Shown here: positions 23,704 to 30,958 of the stretch, one piece after another
How positions within the stretch are numbered: the stretch's first letter is position 1
Layout: each line of letters begins with the position of its first letter
Assembly: GCA_002025975.1 (NCBI GenBank)
Contig: MWOU01000108.1
Location: 25,608-89,607, forward strand
Source: Prochlorococcus sp. HOT208_60m_813B04
Lineage (GTDB): Bacteria > Cyanobacteriota > Cyanobacteriia > PCC-6307 > Cyanobiaceae
Length of the DNA stretch: 64,000 bases
Direction of reading: 5' to 3'
Position numbers and translations under genes: made by a program
Notes under the pieces: model-generated
The model's database searches: none
What the model saw: only the letters and a program-made list of their open reading frames with translations
What the model was told of the DNA's origin: nothing

Positions 23704-26700
23704 ATGGAATCTTTCAGAACCTATTTAAATAGAGATGAAAAACCATTAATTATTTTTGACGGAGGTACTGGAACATCTTTTCAGAACTTAAATCTTACTG
23801 CAGATGACTTTGGAGGAAAAGAATTAGAGGGATGTAATGAAAACCTTGTTTTATCATCGCCAGAGGTAGTTGAGAAGGTTCATAATTCATTTTTAGAAGC
23901 AGGTTGTCATGTTATAGAAACTAATACTTTTGGTGCCTCATCAATAGTTCTTGATGAATATGATATTGCAGATAAGGCTTATGAAATAAATAAAAATGCA
24001 GCATTTATAGCAAAAAAAGCTGCTGCCAAATATTCATCAGATGATAAACCAAGGTTTGTAGCAGGTTCAATTGGGCCAACAACTAAATTACCCACCTTAG
24101 GACATATAGATTTTGATGAATTAAAGCAATCATATAAAGAACAAATTTATGGTCTAATAGATGGAGGAGTTGATCTTCTTTTGATTGAAACTTGTCAGGA
24201 TGTCTTACAAATTAAATCTGCCTTATTAGCATCAAAAGAAATTCTAGAAAGTAAAAAAATTGATATACCTTTAATGGTATCTATAACAATGGAAACAACA
24301 GGTACTATGCTTGTTGGATCTGATATTGCTTCTGCATTAACTATATTAGAGCCATTTAATATAGATATCCTTGGACTTAATTGTGCAACTGGTCCTGAGC
24401 AAATGAAGGATCATATTAAATATTTGTCTGAAAATTCTCCCTTCGCAATAAGCTGTATTCCCAATGCAGGTCTTCCTGAAAATATTGGTGGTGTAGCTCA
24501 CTATAGATTAAAGCCAATAGAATTAAAGATGCAGTTAATGAATTTTATATATGACTTTAATGTTCAATTAATAGGTGGATGTTGTGGGACAACACCTGAA
24601 CATATTAAATATCTTTCTTCTTTAATCGATGAAATTATTAATAACGAAAGGTCTAGAAAAATTAATAACAATTTAAGTGGTTTTATTCCTTCTGCATCAT
24701 CAATATATAATTCTGTACCTTATAAACAAGACAATTCTATCTTGATCGTAGGAGAACGATTAAATGCGAGTGGATCTAAAAAGGTAAGAGAGTTATTAAA
24801 TAAAGACGATTGGGATGGACTAGTTTCAATTGCCAAGCAACAACAAAAAGAAAATGCACACGTTCTTGATGTGAATGTTGATTATGTGGGGAGAGACGGA
24901 GTGAAAGATATGAAAGAAATAACTTCAAGACTAGTTACCAATATAAATTTGCCATTAATGATTGACTCAACAGATGCTGACAAAATGGAAAGTGGATTAA
25001 AGTCAGCTGGTGGTAAGTGTATTATAAATTCAACCAATTACGAAGATGGCAATGAAAGGTTTGATCAAGTTCTAAATTTAGCTTTAGGGTATGGTTCAGG
25101 TCTTGTTATCGGAACTATTGATGAAGATGGAATGGCAAGGAATGCAGATAAAAAATATAAGATTGTAAAACGAGCGATTAATAGAACCAGAGAATGTGGT
25201 TTATCAGATTATGAGCTATTTTTTGATCCATTGGCATTGCCGATATCTACTGGGATAGAAGAAGATAGATTAAACGCTAAAGAAACAATTACTGCTATAT
25301 CAAAAATTCGTGAAAATTTCCCACATATTCACATAATACTGGGGATATCAAACATTAGTTTTGGTCTTTCACCATTATCAAGAATTAATTTAAATTCCAT
25401 ATTTTTAGATGAATGCATTAAAGCAGGATTGGATTCTGCTATCATCGCACCAAATAAAATTTTGCCATTAACAAAAATTTCTAAAGAAACTAAAAAGCTT
25501 TGCTTAGATTTGATATATGACAAAAGAGAATTTGAAGATGATATTTGTATTTATGATCCATTAGTAGAATTAACAAAGGCTTTTCAAGATTTATCTATTC
25601 AAGATTTCAAAAAAGCATCTTCAGAAAATAAAAACCTAACTCTTGAAGAAAGTCTAAAAAATCATATTATTGATGGAGAAAAAATAGGTTTAGAGGATCA
25701 ATTAAATAAAGCGTTAAAAAAATATAAACCTCTTGAAATAATTAATACCTTTTTACTAGATGGGATGAAAGTTGTAGGAGATTTATTTGGCTCAGGTCAA
25801 ATGCAATTGCCATTTGTACTTCAATCCGCTGAAACAATGAAATTTGCTGTTTCAATTTTAGAACCATATATGGAAACTGTAGATGAAAACATATCAAATG
25901 GAAAACTCTTAATTGCAACTGTTAAAGGCGATGTTCATGATATTGGAAAAAATTTGGTTGACATAATACTTACAAATAATGGTTATGACGTAATAAATCT
26001 TGGAATAAAGCAAGATGTTTCAGCAATTATAGATGCACAAAAAAAGCACAATGCAGATTGTATCGCTATGAGCGGATTACTTGTTAAATCAACTGCATTT
26101 ATGAAAGATAACTTAGAGGCTTTTAACAGAGAAAATATTAGTGTACCAGTAATATTAGGAGGCGCAGCCTTAACCCCAAAATTTGTAAATGAGGACTGCA
26201 GCAAAATATATAAAGGGAAAATTTTGTATGGAAAAGATGCTTTCACTGATCTTAAATTTATGAATGAATATATGGATAATAAAAAAAAGGGTAATTGGTC
26301 AAATACAAAGGGATTCATTAACAATGAGGGTATAAATATTAATTTAGCCTCATCAAAATCCAATTCTCAAACTGTTAAAAAATCAATATCCATACATATC
26401 GAGACTTCTAAATTAAATTTAAAAGAAAACTTTATAAGATCTAAATTTATAAATGAAGAAGAACCAATTCAAGTCCCTTTCTTGGGAACGAAAGTCTTGA
26501 ACGTCGTTGATATAGATTTAAATAAGTTAATTTTTTATCTAGATAAAAAAGCTCTATTTAGTGGACAATGGCAAATAAAAAAAGGAAAAGACCAAAGCGT
26601 AGATGAATACAATTACTATTTGGATTCATACGCTAAACCATTATTAGATAGATGGTTAGAGACAATTATAGAAAAAAAACTTATTTCACCCAAAGCAGTT

Positions 26701-27267
26701 TATGGATATTTCAGATGCGGAAGAAAAGATAATAGTATTTTCATATTTGATGATAAATCATTAAATAAAATTTCCCAATTTAATTTCCCAAGACAAAAAT
26801 CAGGGAATAATTTATGCATAGCTGATTTTTATTGTGATTTGAAAAATGATAAACCGATAGATATATTTCCTATGCAGGCAGTAACGATGGGCCATATTGC
26901 TAGTGAATATTCTCAAAAATTATTTAAAGAAGATAAATATAGCGATTATTTATTATTCCATGGACTTACAGTGCAATTAGCAGAAGCTTTAGCTGAGTAT
27001 GTCCACGCATTAATTCGTATTGAATGTGGTTTTAGGACTGAAGAACCAGACAAAAATAGAGAAATACTAGCTCAAAAATATAGAGGAGCTAGATATTCTT
27101 TTGGTTATCCTGCATGTCCAAAAGTATCTGATTCAAACATACAGCTATCATTGTTGGATGCAAAAAGAATAAACTTGACTATGGATGAATCTGAACAACT
27201 TCATCCAGAACAAAGTACTACGGCTATTATTTCACTGCACTCAAAAGCAAAATATTTCAGCGCTTAA
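23704..27267 (+). CDS. metH: Cobalamin-dependent methionine synthase
   Basis: MetH transfers a methyl group from methyl-THF through cobalamin to homocysteine. All four modules are visible: the homocysteine/zinc domain (ETNTFGASS, GLNCATGP, IGGCCGTTPEH), the pterin-binding domain (LIVGERLNASGSKKVREL, LMIDSTDADKME), the B12 domain with the DxHxxG cobalt ligand in KGDVHDIGKNLVD, and the SAM-dependent reactivation domain (FRTEEPDKNREIL, YRGARYSFGYPACP). At 1187 aa it is complete. No cobalamin riboswitch is possible directly upstream because ilvE ends 18 bp before the start. Confidence 0.98.
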   Translation: MESFRTYLNRDEKPLIIFDGGTGTSFQNLNLTADDFGGKELEGCNENLVLSSPEVVEKVHNSFLEAGCHVIETNTFGASSIVLDEYDIADKAYEINKNAAFIAKKAAAKYSSDDKPRFVAGSIGPTTKLPTLGHIDFDELKQSYKEQIYGLIDGGVDLLLIETCQDVLQIKSALLASKEILESKKIDIPLMVSITMETTGTMLVGSDIASALTILEPFNIDILGLNCATGPEQMKDHIKYLSENSPFAISCIPNAGLPENIGGVAHYRLKPIELKMQLMNFIYDFNVQLIGGCCGTTPEHIKYLSSLIDEIINNERSRKINNNLSGFIPSASSIYNSVPYKQDNSILIVGERLNASGSKKVRELLNKDDWDGLVSIAKQQQKENAHVLDVNVDYVGRDGVKDMKEITSRLVTNINLPLMIDSTDADKMESGLKSAGGKCIINSTNYEDGNERFDQVLNLALGYGSGLVIGTIDEDGMARNADKKYKIVKRAINRTRECGLSDYELFFDPLALPISTGIEEDRLNAKETITAISKIRENFPHIHIILGISNISFGLSPLSRINLNSIFLDECIKAGLDSAIIAPNKILPLTKISKETKKLCLDLIYDKREFEDDICIYDPLVELTKAFQDLSIQDFKKASSENKNLTLEESLKNHIIDGEKIGLEDQLNKALKKYKPLEIINTFLLDGMKVVGDLFGSGQMQLPFVLQSAETMKFAVSILEPYMETVDENISNGKLLIATVKGDVHDIGKNLVDIILTNNGYDVINLGIKQDVSAIIDAQKKHNADCIAMSGLLVKSTAFMKDNLEAFNRENISVPVILGGAALTPKFVNEDCSKIYKGKILYGKDAFTDLKFMNEYMDNKKKGNWSNTKGFINNEGININLASSKSNSQTVKKSISIHIETSKLNLKENFIRSKFINEEEPIQVPFLGTKVLNVVDIDLNKLIFYLDKKALFSGQWQIKKGKDQSVDEYNYYLDSYAKPLLDRWLETIIEKKLISPKAVYGYFRCGRKDNSIFIFDDKSLNKISQFNFPRQKSGNNLCIADFYCDLKNDKPIDIFPMQAVTMGHIASEYSQKLFKEDKYSDYLLFHGLTVQLAEALAEYVHALIRIECGFRTEEPDKNREILAQKYRGARYSFGYPACPKVSDSNIQLSLLDAKRINLTMDESEQLHPEQSTTAIISLHSKAKYFSA

Positions 27268-27276
27268 GCTAAATAT

Positions 27277-27495
27277 TTAGTTGTTTTCTAAATATTCAAT
27301 TACTTGTTCCTGTAGTTCTTCCATCGTTTCATTATCGCCAAGATCAAGTCCCTCTCCTGCCGCGTCTTGTGTTAACTCAAGATAATATGAAGCACCATCA
27401 CTATATAAAAATTCTAATGCAGAAGTTTCATCACTATCTTTAAAAGCTTCATAAAGAGCTTTAAATGCTATGTTTTCAGTAAAGTCCCAATCCAT
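27277..27495 (-). CDS. Small acidic conserved protein, unknown function
   Basis: The 72-aa protein begins DWDFTENIAFKALYEAFKD and ends with an acidic helix (ETMEELQEQVIEYLENN). It has no membrane segment or cysteine and no motif I recognise. Its composition, with few Lys and many Asp/Glu, differs from the random frames around it, and the start is a clean ATG. It is convergent with metH, 9 bp apart; the gap and following bases contain the palindrome CTAAATATTTAG, which could end transcripts weakly. Confidence 0.7.
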   Translation of the reverse strand: MDWDFTENIAFKALYEAFKDSDETSALEFLYSDGASYYLELTQDAAGEGLDLGDNETMEELQEQVIEYLENN

Positions 27496-27594
27496 AATGA
27501 AAAAAATCTTATTAGAATTATTACCTCTTTACCCCCCATACTCGTCAACCTTTTTTAAAGAAATGTTGGTGTTTTATTATTATTTAAAAAATCT

Positions 27595-27978
27595 ATGAAC
27601 AAAAATAATCAAGATCAGTTGAATGTCCTAGGAGAAAAAATTGAGGTTTGTAGTTGCGAACCTATGACAGGGTGGTTCAGAGATGGATTTTGCAACTATG
27701 ACAAAAATGATGGAGGAAATCATTCCATATGTTGTGTAATGGATGATAATTTCCTGAAATATAGTAAATCACAAGGTAATGATTTATTGACTCCCATGCC
27801 TATTTATTCATTCCCAGGACTAAAGGATGGTGATCATTGGTGTATTTGTCTTGATAGGTGGAAGCAAGCATTATTAGACGGTCTTGCACCAAAAGTCATA
27901 TTAGAATCAACGAATATTGTAGTCTTAGAATCAGTACCTCTGGAAAAATTGAAAGAATATCAATTTAATAAAAAGTAA
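27595..27978 (+). CDS. DUF2237 family protein
   Basis: The 127-aa protein carries the DUF2237 pattern: LNVLGEKIEVCSCEPMTGWF, RDGFCNYDKNDGGNHSICCVM, then FPGLKDGDHWCICLDRWKQA. The family is widespread in bacteria and has no assigned function. The conserved cysteines (CSC, CC, WCIC) suggest metal binding or redox chemistry, but that is only inference. It stands between the divergent 72-aa gene and an Ap4A-phosphorylase-like gene, 48 bp upstream of the latter. Confidence 0.85.
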   Translation: MNKNNQDQLNVLGEKIEVCSCEPMTGWFRDGFCNYDKNDGGNHSICCVMDDNFLKYSKSQGNDLLTPMPIYSFPGLKDGDHWCICLDRWKQALLDGLAPKVILESTNIVVLESVPLEKLKEYQFNKK

Positions 27979-28026
27979 TTAAAAATTTATTATAATTTTT
28001 TAATATGATTATGATAAATTTTTTAT

Positions 28027-28857
28027 ATGAGTTTAGAAATATATTGGAAAAAAGCACTAGAGCAAACTCGTTTATCGATTGATGATAAATCACTATATCC
28101 TCTAAAAACTGATATTATTACAAAAGATCTATACGAAAAAGACGACTTCATAATTAGGAAACTCGATACTTCAAAATTTAATAAAAAAAAAATTTATGGT
28201 CCTAAGCAGAATCCATTTTGTCCTTGGGAAAAGATACTAGAAATTGATAAGATTGGTGATAATCATCAACTAATATTAAATAAGTACCCTGTTCAAAAAG
28301 GTCATATTTTACTGATTACAAATGAATGGAAACCTCAAAATGGATGGTTAGATATTAATGATTGGAGAGCGATCCAACAAGTTAATAAAGATACTAGTGG
28401 ATTATGGTTTTTCAATAGTTCTTCAATTGCCGGTGCTAGTCAACCTCACAGGCATTTTCAACTTCTGCGTAGATCTAGAGGTGAGATATCATGCCCTAGA
28501 GAAAAGTGGTTTTTAGAAATAAACTCATATCAAGATCTAAATAGTAAACTTAAAAATAATATTATTGTATCCAAATTTAATTTTTTAGAAAATTCATCAT
28601 CTCTTTTTGAATTTTATTTAGACTTATGCAAGAAATTAGGGCTTGGAGATCCTATTAGTGATAAGAAACCAATATACCCATACAATATTTTAATAACTAA
28701 TAAATGGATAGCTATTATAAAAAGAAAAAATGATCATATTCATGGTTTCAGTATTAACGGTTTAGGTTTTGCAGGATATCTATTAGTAACTGAAAAATCA
28801 AATATTAATTATTTAAAGAAATTTGGCCCTGAAAAACTCCTAGAAAATTTTGTTTAA
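28027..28857 (+). CDS. ATP adenylyltransferase / Ap4A phosphorylase-like HIT protein
   Basis: The 276-aa protein has the GalT/HIT-fold motif AGASQPHRHFQLLRRS, with HxHxQ of Ap4A phosphorylases, and the N-terminal block FCPWEKILEIDKIGDNHQLILNK followed by PVQKGHILLITNEW. The C-terminal YPYNILITNKWIAIIKR is the second typical block. Enzymes of this class split or make diadenosine tetraphosphate using phosphate or sulfate. Substrate preference (ADP-forming versus APS) cannot be judged. It is probably cotranscribed with the DUF2237 gene. Confidence 0.82.
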   Translation: MSLEIYWKKALEQTRLSIDDKSLYPLKTDIITKDLYEKDDFIIRKLDTSKFNKKKIYGPKQNPFCPWEKILEIDKIGDNHQLILNKYPVQKGHILLITNEWKPQNGWLDINDWRAIQQVNKDTSGLWFFNSSSIAGASQPHRHFQLLRRSRGEISCPREKWFLEINSYQDLNSKLKNNIIVSKFNFLENSSSLFEFYLDLCKKLGLGDPISDKKPIYPYNILITNKWIAIIKRKNDHIHGFSINGLGFAGYLLVTEKSNINYLKKFGPEKLLENFV

Positions 28858-28872
28858 ATACTAGTTATTTAC

Positions 28873-29040
28873 TTAAACTTCTTTATCCCTGTTAATTTGG
28901 CTTTCTAGAACTTCTATAGATGCTGTTACAGATGCTATTTTACGTTCAAGTGAATCCTTAATATAATTGAGCATTTCTAATTTCTTATGTTGATAAAAAC
29001 TCTTTTTTTCTTTAGATGACTTGAAATAACAATTAAACAT
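28873..29040 (-). CDS. Small coiled-coil protein, 55 aa, unknown
   Basis: An ATG at 29040 opens a 55-codon frame ending TAA at 28873, reading FNCYFKSSKEKKSFYQHKK and then a helix LNYIKDSLERKIASVTASIEV with a heptad-like pattern. It fills most of the 325-bp gap between two plus-strand genes. I do not recognise a family. The helical pattern and Lys/Glu composition look protein-like, but its size alone gives limited support. Confidence 0.45.
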   Translation of the reverse strand: MFNCYFKSSKEKKSFYQHKKLEMLNYIKDSLERKIASVTASIEVLESQINRDKEV

Positions 29041-29183
29041 TTTTATTTTTATTATAAAAAGATACTTAATTGACTTGTGACATGAAAATAAATTGGTTTT
29101 AATTTAAAAACAATATTCCGTATGGACTTTCAATTTTTTTTGAATAAAATTAAATAAATTCCTTACTACTTTAGAAAATATTA

Positions 29184-30194
29184 TTGAATATTCCTGATAA
29201 TTCAAATACAAAAAGAATTTCAATTGATTTACCTGAAGAACTAATTTCCAGGTTTGATCAATTACGAAAAGAGTGGGGATTTAGGGCAAGAGGACCTGTA
29301 ATAGAAAAGATACTTAAAGAACTTCTTCAAGAAGATGATTTACTACCTAAGAATCAACAGCAAGAAATAGACTTTAACGAGAAGAAGAATAATGAAAAAT
29401 TAAATATTGATGAAGATACTGCATTGGTATTAATTAAATCAGACGTAAAAAAAGAAGTTAATGGAATATCATTGAATGAAAGAGTTTCAAATAACAACCA
29501 GTATAAAGAAAAAGCCAACTCAAACATATGCCTTCCCAATTTTGTTGAAAAAAAAGTAAAGAATTTAAGAAGAAGTATTAATAGTGAAAAATTAAAAGAG
29601 AATATTAATGATATTCAAATTAATACAATTAAAGAAACTGAATTAATAAAATGTCGAATTGAGTTAATTAGTCATTGGAAAACCTTATATGGATCAGTTC
29701 CTAATGACCATGTAGTAGAGGCTTCAATGGATTGGTTTGGAAGAGATATATGGCCAAATCTTGATGGAACTGAAAATCTACCATTTACGTGGAGTGCTGC
29801 TAATAAATTAATGTCTGAATTATGCCCATTTTGGATAAAGAAAAACCCAACCCTTGAAATTGTGTTATTAATGATTGGCGTTTTAGAAGACCCTTTTGCC
29901 ACATCAGATCTAATTAATAGGATACCAACACTTATGAGAAGGTTTGTAAGTAGATTTAAGCGAAATAACAGATCAAATTCATTTGAAACATTGGACTCAA
30001 CAATGACAGTACATGGTGCACTTAAATTATTGAATTTATCAACTTCCGCAGGTTCAGCTCATACGTTGCGTAAAATTAGGGAGGCCTATAAATCAATAGC
30101 TTTAGAGACGCATCCAGATGCTGGTGGATCAACAGATCAAATGAGAAAATTAAATGAAGCGTATCAATTGCTAAAAAATCTATATAGAAACTAG
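29184..30194 (+). CDS. Ribbon-helix-helix / J-domain fusion protein
   Basis: The 336-aa protein has three visible parts. Residues about 8-50 (KRISIDLPEELISRFDQLRK, then GPVIEKILKELL) look like a ribbon-helix-helix DNA-binding fold. A middle part (WKTLYGSVPNDHVVEASMDW and FTWSAANKLMSELCPFW) is unrecognised. Residues about 275-336 form a compact J domain (TLRKIREAYKSIALETHPDA, GGSTDQMRKLNEAYQLL) with an intact HPD. J domains recruit Hsp70; a DNA-binding N-terminus would place DnaK at a DNA site. The start is TTG at 29184. Downstream lie phased repeats that could be its binding sites (inference). Confidence 0.7.
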   Translation: MNIPDNSNTKRISIDLPEELISRFDQLRKEWGFRARGPVIEKILKELLQEDDLLPKNQQQEIDFNEKKNNEKLNIDEDTALVLIKSDVKKEVNGISLNERVSNNNQYKEKANSNICLPNFVEKKVKNLRRSINSEKLKENINDIQINTIKETELIKCRIELISHWKTLYGSVPNDHVVEASMDWFGRDIWPNLDGTENLPFTWSAANKLMSELCPFWIKKNPTLEIVLLMIGVLEDPFATSDLINRIPTLMRRFVSRFKRNNRSNSFETLDSTMTVHGALKLLNLSTSAGSAHTLRKIREAYKSIALETHPDAGGSTDQMRKLNEAYQLLKNLYRN

Positions 30195-30204
30195 TATACT
30201 TATT

Positions 30205-30250
30205 CTCAAATAAGACTTAATATTAGTCTATTTAATAGTCTCAAATAAGA
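30205..30250 (+). repeat. 12-bp phased repeat, copy 1
   Basis: AGACT at 30213, AGTCT at 30225 and AGTCT at 30237 are exactly 12 bp apart, preceded by CTCAAATA. The first two boxes form the palindrome AGACT-N7-AGTCT. The element CTCAAATAAGA occurs at both ends. It lies 11 bp after the RHH/J gene stop. The same architecture recurs at 30373 and, inverted, at 30940. Confidence 0.75.
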
Positions 30251-30372
30251 TAAATGTGAAGTGAAAATAGCCGATATTCATAAATCATCTATTACTCTAA
30301 TTTATTCTATGTAAGGTAAGCATCCATTAAAAAAATACTTTTAAAAGTAAATTAGGTTATTGTATATAATTT

Positions 30373-30410
30373 CTCACATAAGACTTACTATAAGTCTACT
30401 ATATAGTCTC
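30373..30410 (+). repeat. 12-bp phased repeat, copy 2
   Basis: CTCACATA is followed by AGACT at 30381, AGTCT at 30393 and AGTCTC at 30405, again with 12-bp spacing. It starts 168 bp after copy 1 and shares its order and flanks. The 195-bp stretch from here to 30604 otherwise holds only AT-rich DNA and the hairpin at 30585. Confidence 0.75.
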
Positions 30411-30584
30411 ATCATAGAAAAGTAAGATATAGTAATTTATCTTTTTAAATTAAGTATTATATCTCTACTTAATGCCTGGAAAAAATAAAAATGAAATAAT
30501 AAATCAATAAATAATGTCCTTTCATTGTCCAATAAATTAATAAAGGGTAAGAAGTATTGGTATGAGGAGGTTTTTACTCTACCT

Positions 30585-30605
30585 GTACTGCCTTAAAGAC
30601 AGTAC
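30585..30605 (-). other. RNA hairpin over the stop of the small secreted protein gene
   Basis: Read on the minus strand, GTACTGTCT-TTA-AGGCAGTAC can form a nine-pair stem including one U-G pair. It begins at the first base of the TAG stop region and is not followed by a U tract. It could protect the mRNA 3' end or contribute to termination. Confidence 0.4.
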
Positions 30606-30865
30606 TACTTAGCTTGAAGCTTTTCAATGGCAGTTTGTTTATCAATACTAGGGATATCACTTAATCCGTTAGCATCAAACCAAGGGGCACTAGCCCAATC
30701 AAATCCTTCGCCGAACGTATTATCTGGTGCAGTTATATACCAGTGACATGATGCATCTGGTATGTCAACAGCACATTTTGACCAATCATCTGACCACTGA
30801 GGGACTTGTACCCACAACACTGAAGATAGAAGTAGAGATAGCAGATTTATCATAGTGTTTATCAT
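30605..30865 (-). CDS. Small exported protein with two cysteines, unknown
   Basis: The 86-aa protein starts with a hydrophobic segment (MINLLSLLLSSVLWVQVP) that looks like a signal peptide or anchor. A Trp/Asp-rich mature part follows, with two cysteines in SKCAVDIPDASCHWYITAPD and then EGFDWASAPWFDANGLSD. The two cysteines could form a disulfide in the periplasm. I recognise no named family. Its GC content is visibly higher than the flanking DNA, consistent with conserved coding sequence. A second in-frame ATG at 30853 is an alternative start. Phased repeats flank it on both sides. Confidence 0.75.
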   Translation of the reverse strand: MINTMINLLSLLLSSVLWVQVPQWSDDWSKCAVDIPDASCHWYITAPDNTFGEGFDWASAPWFDANGLSDIPSIDKQTAIEKLQAK

Positions 30866-30899
30866 ACTACATTAATTACTTTTGTATGATTATTAATTA

Positions 30900-30940
30900 T
30901 CTTAAATAAGAATTATATATAGACTAATTTATAGTCTTAT
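30900..30940 (-). repeat. 12-bp phased repeat, copy 3, inverted
   Basis: On the minus strand this reads CTCATATA, then AGACT, then seven bases, then AGTCT (plus-strand boxes at 30933 and 30921). A degenerate third box, AGAAT, sits 12 bp further at 30909 on the plus strand. It lies between the start of the small secreted protein gene and the 3' end of pheT, so the three copies bracket the small gene. Confidence 0.7.
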
Positions 30941-30958
30941 ATGAGATTAGCAATACAA

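Noticed and set aside
27268..27282. Terminator between metH and the 72-aa gene
   Set aside because: CTAAATATTTAG is palindromic but has no G/C in the stem core, so a functional terminator is doubtful.
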